Below, in pieces: positions 57,876-64,000 of a stretch of 64,000 bases of DNA. Position 1 is the first letter of the stretch, and each line of letters opens with the position of its first letter. The stretch is taken from contig NC_089444.1 in the NCBI RefSeq assembly GCF_026210795.1, positions 4,578,501-4,642,500 on the forward strand, read 5' to 3'. Source of the DNA: Rhizophagus irregularis. Lineage: Eukaryota > Glomeromycota > Glomeromycetes > Glomerales > Glomeraceae. The notes beneath the pieces are model-generated. The model was not told the origin of the DNA and ran no database searches. It worked only from the letters and a program-made list of their open reading frames with translations. The position numbers and the translations under genes are program-made.

Positions 57876-60800
57876 ATGTCTTCCCAAAATAAAGATATTG
57901 AGTACTTAAAAAGCAGACTTATAGATTGGACCAGCGGAAATGAAAAAATTGATAATTTCATTCAAGAATTGCAATTAAATACTAATTCCTATGATGATGT
58001 AGTATTTGAATGGATACCATACAATCAATTTAACGAAATTAAAAAAACAGGCAAAAATGATTCTATAACTATATATTCAGCAATATGGAGGGATGGCCCA
58101 TTATACAATAGAAAATATACAAGAGATTCAAATAAAGAAGTTGCTTTAAAATGTTTTCATAATTTGCAAAATCCTATTGATTCTCTAATAAATGAGGTAT
58201 AAATTTATATAAATAATATTGCATTTCTTATTACATTTTTAATATATAATGTTACAATGCTAATTTCACGTTTTTGTATGGTTTTAGGCTAAAAAATATT
58301 CAGCAAAAAATGACAAGTTTCTTGTATTGTATGGAATATCTCAAAATCCAGATACAAATGATTATATTTTAGTTTTTACTTGGACTAGTGGAAATGAAAA
58401 AATTGATGATTTTATTCAAGAAAGGAAATTAAATATTAATTCATTTGATGTAGTATTTGAATGGATACCATACAATCAATTTAATGAAATTAAAGAAACA
58501 GGCAAAAATGGTTCTATGACAATATACTCAGCAATATGGGGAAATGGCCCATTACATTTTCATTATGGTCATAGCAAATATACAAGAGAATCAAATAAAG
58601 AAGTTGTTTTAAAATTTTTGCATAACTTACAAAATCCTGTTGATTCTCTAATAAATGAGGTATAAATATTATTACATTTATTATATTTATTATTATTACA
58701 TTTTTAAATAATATTATAATATTAATTTCCTGTTTATGATTGTAGGCTAAAAAATATTCAACAAAAAATGATATGTTTCTTGTATTGTATGGAATATCTC
58801 AAAATCCAGATACAAGCGATTATATTTTGGTTCAAAATAATTCTGTTGACTTAGTAAATTGGATGATTGGAAATGAAAAAATTGATGATTTCATTCAAGA
58901 AAGGCAATTAAATATTGATTACTATTATGATGCAGTACTTGAATTGGCATTATACGATCACCAGTTTCATGAATTTTACAAAACTGGTTCTGAAACTGTA
59001 TATTCAGCAATATGGGGGAATGGTCCATTACATTTTTATTACAATTGTAATAATTGTAAAAGTGATTCAAATAAAGAAGTTGTTTTAAAAATTTTGCATA
59101 ACTTACAAAATCCTATTGATTCTCTAATAAATGAGGTATAAATTCTATGAATATTATTACTTTTATTAAATATAATGTTAACTTCCTTTTTATGATTTCA
59201 GGCTAAAAAATATTCAACAATAAATGATGAGCTTCTTGTATTGTATGGAATATCTCAAAATCCAGATACAAATAATTATATTTTAGTTCTTGCCTTGATC
59301 AGTGAAATTGATGACTTCATTCAAGGAAGGCAATTGAATATTAATTCCTATAACGATGTAGTATTTGAATGGATACCATACAATCAGTTTAATGAAATTA
59401 AAGAAACAGACAAAAATGGTTCCATAACTTCATATTCAGCAATATGGAGGTATAGTCCATCATGTCTTAAGTATCTGCTGAGTTCATATTATACAAGAGA
59501 TTCAAATAAAGAAGGTGTTTTAAAATTTTTGCATAACTTGCAAAATCCAGTTGTTTCTCTAATAAATGGGGTATAAATTTCTATGTACATTATTACATTT
59601 ATTATTACATTTTTTAATATAATATTGATTTCCTGTTTATGGTTTTAGACTGAAAACTGTTCAACAAAAAATGACAAGTTTCTTTTATTTCATGGAATAT
59701 CAGATTGTGATTATATTATCGTTCAAAATAATTCTGTTAACTTGGTAAATTCGATGATTGGAAATGAAAAAATTGATGATTTCATTCAAGAAAGGCAATT
59801 AAATATTGATTACTATGATTATAATTGGGTATTTTATTGGATACAATTCAATCAGTTTAGTGAAATTAAAGAAATAAGCAAAAATAGTTCTATAACTTTA
59901 TATTCAGCAATATGGAATTATGCAAGAGATTCAAATGAAGAAGTTGTTTTAAAATGTTTTCATAACTTGCAAAATCCTGTTGATTCTCTAATAAATGAGG
60001 TATAAATTTATATAAGTAATATTATATTTATTATTACATCTTTAATATAATGTTATAATGATAATTTCCTATTTATGGTTTTAGGCTAAAAAATATTCAA
60101 CAAAAAATGACAAATTTCTTGTATTTCATGGAATATCTCAAAATCCAGATACAAATGATTATATTTTAGTTCTTGCCTGGACTAGTAGAAATGAAAAAAT
60201 TGATAATTTTATTCAAGAAAGGCAATTAAATATTAATTCCTATAATGATTTAGTATTTAAATGGATACCATACAATCAGTTTAATGAAATTGAAGAAACA
60301 GGCAAAAATGGGTCTATAACAGTATATTCAGCAATATGGAGGAATGGTCCATTATATTATAAAGATGATGATGAACATGATAAATGTACAAGAGATCCAA
60401 ACAAAGAAGTTACTTTAAAGTATTTGCATAACTTGCAAAATCCTGTTGATTCTCTAATAAATGAGGTATAAATTTCTACAAATATTATTACATTTTATTA
60501 TATTCATTATTACACTTATTAATATAATATTAATTTCCTACTCATTGTCTTAGGCTAAAAAATATTCAACAATAAATGGATTGTATGGAATATCTCAAAA
60601 TCCAGATACAAGTGATTATATTTTAGTTCAAAATAATCATACATGGGCAAGTGGAAATGAAAAAATTGATAATTTCATTCAAGAAAGGCAATTAAGTATT
60701 AATTTCTATGTAGTATTTGAATGGATACCATACAACCAGTTTAATGAAATTGAGGAAACAGGCAAAAATGGTTCTATAACTGTATATTCAGCAATATGGA

Positions 60801-63800
60801 GGAACAGTCCATTATATCATAAAGATGATAATGAATATGATAAATATACAAGAGATCCAAACATAGAAGTTACTTTAAAATGTTTGCATAACTTGCAAAA
60901 TCCTGTTGATTCTCTAATAAATGAGGTATAAAATTTCTACAAATATTATTACATTTTATTATATTTATTATTACACTTATTAATATAATATTAATTTCCT
61001 ACTCATGGTCTTAGGCTAAAAAATATTCAACAATAAATGGATTGTATGGAATATCTCAAAATCCAGATACAAGTGATTATATTTTAGTTCAAAATAATAC
61101 ATGCGCAAGTGGAAATGAAAAAATTGATAATTTCATTCGAGAAAGGCAATTAAATATTGATTTCTATGTAGTATTTGAATGGATACCATACAATCAGTTT
61201 AATGAAATTGAGGAAACAAGCAAAAATGGTTCTATAACTGTATATTCAGCAATATGGAGAAATGGCCCATTACATTGTATAAAATATACAAGAGATTCAA
61301 ATAAAACAGTTGCTTTAAAATGTCTGCATAACTTGCAAAATCCTGTTGATTTTCTAATAAATGAGGTATAAATTTATATAAATAATATTACATTTATTAT
61401 TACATTTTTAATATAATTTTAATTTCCTGTTTATGGATTTTAGGTTAAAAAATATTCAAAAAAAAAATCCAAGTTTCCTGTATTGTATGGAATATCTCAA
61501 AATCCAGATACAAATGATTATATCTTAGTTCTTGCTTGGACTAGTGGAAATGACAAAATTGATAACTTCATTCAAGAAAGGCAATTTAATATTAATTCCT
61601 ACTATAATGATTTAGTATTTGAATGGATACCATACAATCAGTTTAATAAAATTAAAGAAACAGGCAATAATGGTTCTATGATAACTGTATATACAGCAAT
61701 ATGGATGAATGGCCCAATATATTATAATGATGATTATGAATATGATAAATATACAAGAGATTCAAATAAAGAAGTTACTTTAAAATGTTTGCATAACTTC
61801 CAAAATCCTGTCGATTCTCTAATATATGAGGTATAAATCTCTACAAAATTATTACATTTTATCACATTTTTTATTACACTTATTAATATAATAATAATTT
61901 CCTGCTTATGGTTTTAGACTAAAAAATATTCAACAATAAATGACAAGTTTCTTGAATTGTATGGAATATCTCAAAATCCGGATACAAGTGATTATGATTT
62001 AGTTCTTACTTGGACTAGTGGAAATGAAAAAATTGATAAATTAATTCAAGAAAGGAAATTAAATATTAATTTCTATGATGTAGTATTTGAATGGATACCA
62101 TACAATCAGTTTAATGAAATTAAAGAAACAGGTAAAGATGATTCTATAACTGTATATTCAGCAATATGGAGGAATGGCCCACTACATTGTATAAAATATA
62201 CAAGAGATTCAAATAAAGCAGTTGCTTTAAAATGTTTACATGACTTGCAAAATCCTGTTGATTCTCTAATAAATGAGGTATAAATTTATATAAATATTAT
62301 TACATTTATTATTACATTTTTAATATAATTTTAATTTCCTGTTTATGGTTTAGGTTAAAAAATATTCAAAAAAAAATGATATGTATCTTGTATTATATGG
62401 AATATCTCAAAATCCGAATACAAGTGATTATATTTTAGTTCTTACCAGGACTAGTGGAAATGAAAAAATTGATAACTTCATTCAAGAAAGGCAATTAAAT
62501 ATTAATTCCTATGATAATAAAGTATTTGAATGGATACCATACAATCAGTTTAATAAAATTGAAGAAACAGGCAAAAATGGTTCCATGATAACTGTATATT
62601 CAGCAATATGGAGGAATGGCCCATTATATTATAATGATGATCATGAATATGGTGAATATACAAGAGATTCAAATAAAGAAGTTGCTTTAAAATGTTTTCA
62701 TAACTTGCAAAATCCTGTTGATTCTCTAATAAATGAGGTATAAATTTCTATAAATAATTTTACATTTATTATTACATTTTTAATATAATGTTATAATATT
62801 AATTTCCTGTTTATGGATTTAGGCTAAAAAATATTCAACCATAAATGATAAGTTTCTTGTATTGTATGGAATATCTCAAAATCCAGATACAAGTGATTAT
62901 ATTTTAGTTCTTACTTGGACTAGTGGAAATAAAAAAATTGATAACTTCATTCAAGAAAGGAAATTAAATATTAATTTATATAATGATATAGTATTTGAAT
63001 GGATACCATACAATCAGTTTAATGAAATTGAAGAAACAGGCAAAAATGGTTCTATAACTGTATATTCAGCAATATGGAGGAATGGTCCATTATATTATAA
63101 TGATGATCATGAATATGATAAATATACAAGAGATTCAAATAAAGAAATTGCTTTAAAATGTTTGCATAACTTCAAAAATCCTGTTGATTCTCTAATAAAT
63201 GAGGTATAAATTTATTTAAATAATATTGGATTTATTATTACATTTTTAATATATAATGTTACAATGCTAATTTCATGTTTACGTTTATATATGGTTTTAG
63301 GTTAAAAAATATTCAACAAAAAATAACAAGTTTCTTGTATTGTATGGAATATCACAAAATCCATATACAAGTGATTATATTTTAGTTGAAAATTATCTTA
63401 CCTGGATTAGTGAAAATAAAAAAATTGATTATTTAATTCAAGAAAGACAATTAAATATTGATTCCTATAATAATATAATATTTGAATGGATACCATACAA
63501 TCAGTTTAATAAAATTGAAAAAACAGGCAAAAATGGTTTTATAACTGCATATTCAGCAATATGGAGTAATGGTCCATTATATTATGATGATGAATATGAT
63601 AAATATTATAAATATAAAAGAGATTCAAATAAAGAAGTTGCTTTAAAATGTTTGCATAATTTGCAAAATCCTGTTGATTCTCTAATAAATGAGGTATATA
63701 TTTATGTAAATATTGTTACATTTATTATTACATTATTAATACAATGTTTATTTTCTGTTTATTGTTTTAGGTTAATAAATATTCAAAAAAAAATAACAAG

Positions 63801-64000
63801 TTTCTTGTATTGTATGGAATATCTCAAAATCCAGATACAAATGATTATATTTTAGTTGAAAAATATCTTACCTGGATTAGTGAAAATAAAAAAATTGACG
63901 ATTTCGTTCAAGAAAGGCAATTAAATATTGATTACTATGGTGATATAGTATTTGAATGGATACCATACAATCAATTTAATGAAATTGAAGAAACAGGAAA
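57876..64000 (+). CDS. Kinase B: tandem array of N-lobe exons, 3' part beyond the window
   Basis: Exons: 57876-58196, 58288-58659, 58746-59135, 59202-59570, 59649-59999, 60085-60465, 60554-60925, 61015-61365, 61444-61830, 61918-62277, 62354-62737, 62823-63203, 63301-63693 and 63771 onward. All complete exons are multiples of three (321, 372, 390, 369, 351, 381, 372, 351, 387, 360, 384, 381, 393), with phase-0 GTATAA...AG introns of 66-97 bp. Each internal exon reads KKYS..LVLYGISQNPDT, DYILVL, WTSGNEKIDNFIQERQL, FEWIPYNQFNEI, YSAIW, YTRDSNKEVALK and NPVDSLINE. The lysine of VALK is kept in all complete units and the alpha-C Glu in all but exon 4 (NG). The glycine loop is altered (TGKNGSITVY). 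No C-lobe is seen before the window ends. Function is inferred as kinase or pseudokinase signalling. Confidence 0.82.
58197..64000 (+). repeat. Tandem exon-intron duplication array, unit about 430-480 bp
   Basis: Unit starts are spaced 458, 456, 447, 436, 469, 461, 429, 474, 436, 469, 478 and 470 bp apart. Introns are duplicated with the exons (TTTATTATTACATTTTTAAT, then TTTCCTGTTTATGGTTTTAG). Length differences concentrate in two places: the junction after DYILV, and the loop between NGPL and YTRDSNK. Exons at 60554 and 61015 share a 12-bp deletion (INGLYGIS), and exons at 58746 and 59649 share QNNSV and NIDYY. The array is a mosaic of local duplications. Confidence 0.85.

Noticed and set aside
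1-64000. CRISPR array interpretation of the regular repeats at 58197-64000
   Set aside because: The repeats are long exon-intron units in a eukaryotic gene, not short identical repeats with unique spacers.

Overview
The window is very AT-rich eukaryotic nuclear DNA. It has short GT-AG introns of about 55-200 bp, dense small transposable elements, and serine/threonine-type kinase genes built on the phrases EWIPYNQFNEIK and YSAIW. That combination is typical of arbuscular mycorrhizal fungi (Glomeromycotina, Rhizophagus-like). The assignment is an inference from protein style and composition; no rRNA or marker gene is present. Most of the window is intergenic or transposon-derived, with few intact genes.

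Layout. 1-5000: transposon ends, A-rich tandem repeats and a GAAACGTT/AACGTTTC repeat array. 5024-5642: last exon of an unknown Ser/Thr-rich protein. 8857-16365 and 23700-28941: two inverted, decayed copies of an RBM25-like splicing-factor gene. Each is broken by different terminal-inverted-repeat elements that carry visible target-site duplications. 17873-21237: an intact seven-exon gene for a secretory-pathway membrane protein. 29188-29690: a decayed gene divergent from RBM25 copy 2, whose 5' end recurs at 34361-34516. 31267-31553: a two-exon, 68-residue secreted protein. 39571-39975: an HMG-box protein. 43690-44325: a GH24 (T4-type) lysozyme pseudogene. 47870-51786 and 55460-64000: two paralogous kinase loci with a shared upstream flank.

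The most striking feature is kinase locus B (57876 to the window end). It has a first exon followed by at least 13 tandem copies of one exon (12 complete, the last cut by the window). Every complete exon is a multiple of three, all introns are phase 0, and no complete exon has a stop or frameshift. Each exon ends just after the alpha-C glutamate of a kinase N-lobe (LINE|), so each holds the hinge half of one N-lobe and the front half of the next. Locus A (49587-51786) has the same layout with four exons, and its last exon supplies the catalytic C-lobe. Any exon of this type could be spliced in frame to the C-lobe exon, giving kinases with alternative N-lobes, or to each other, giving strings of N-lobes. 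This is a candidate splicing-based diversification system and needs transcript data to test.

How the genes relate: the kinases are probably signalling proteins. The small secreted protein, the lysozyme remnant and the membrane protein are secretory-pathway products. They show no operon-like link to one another.
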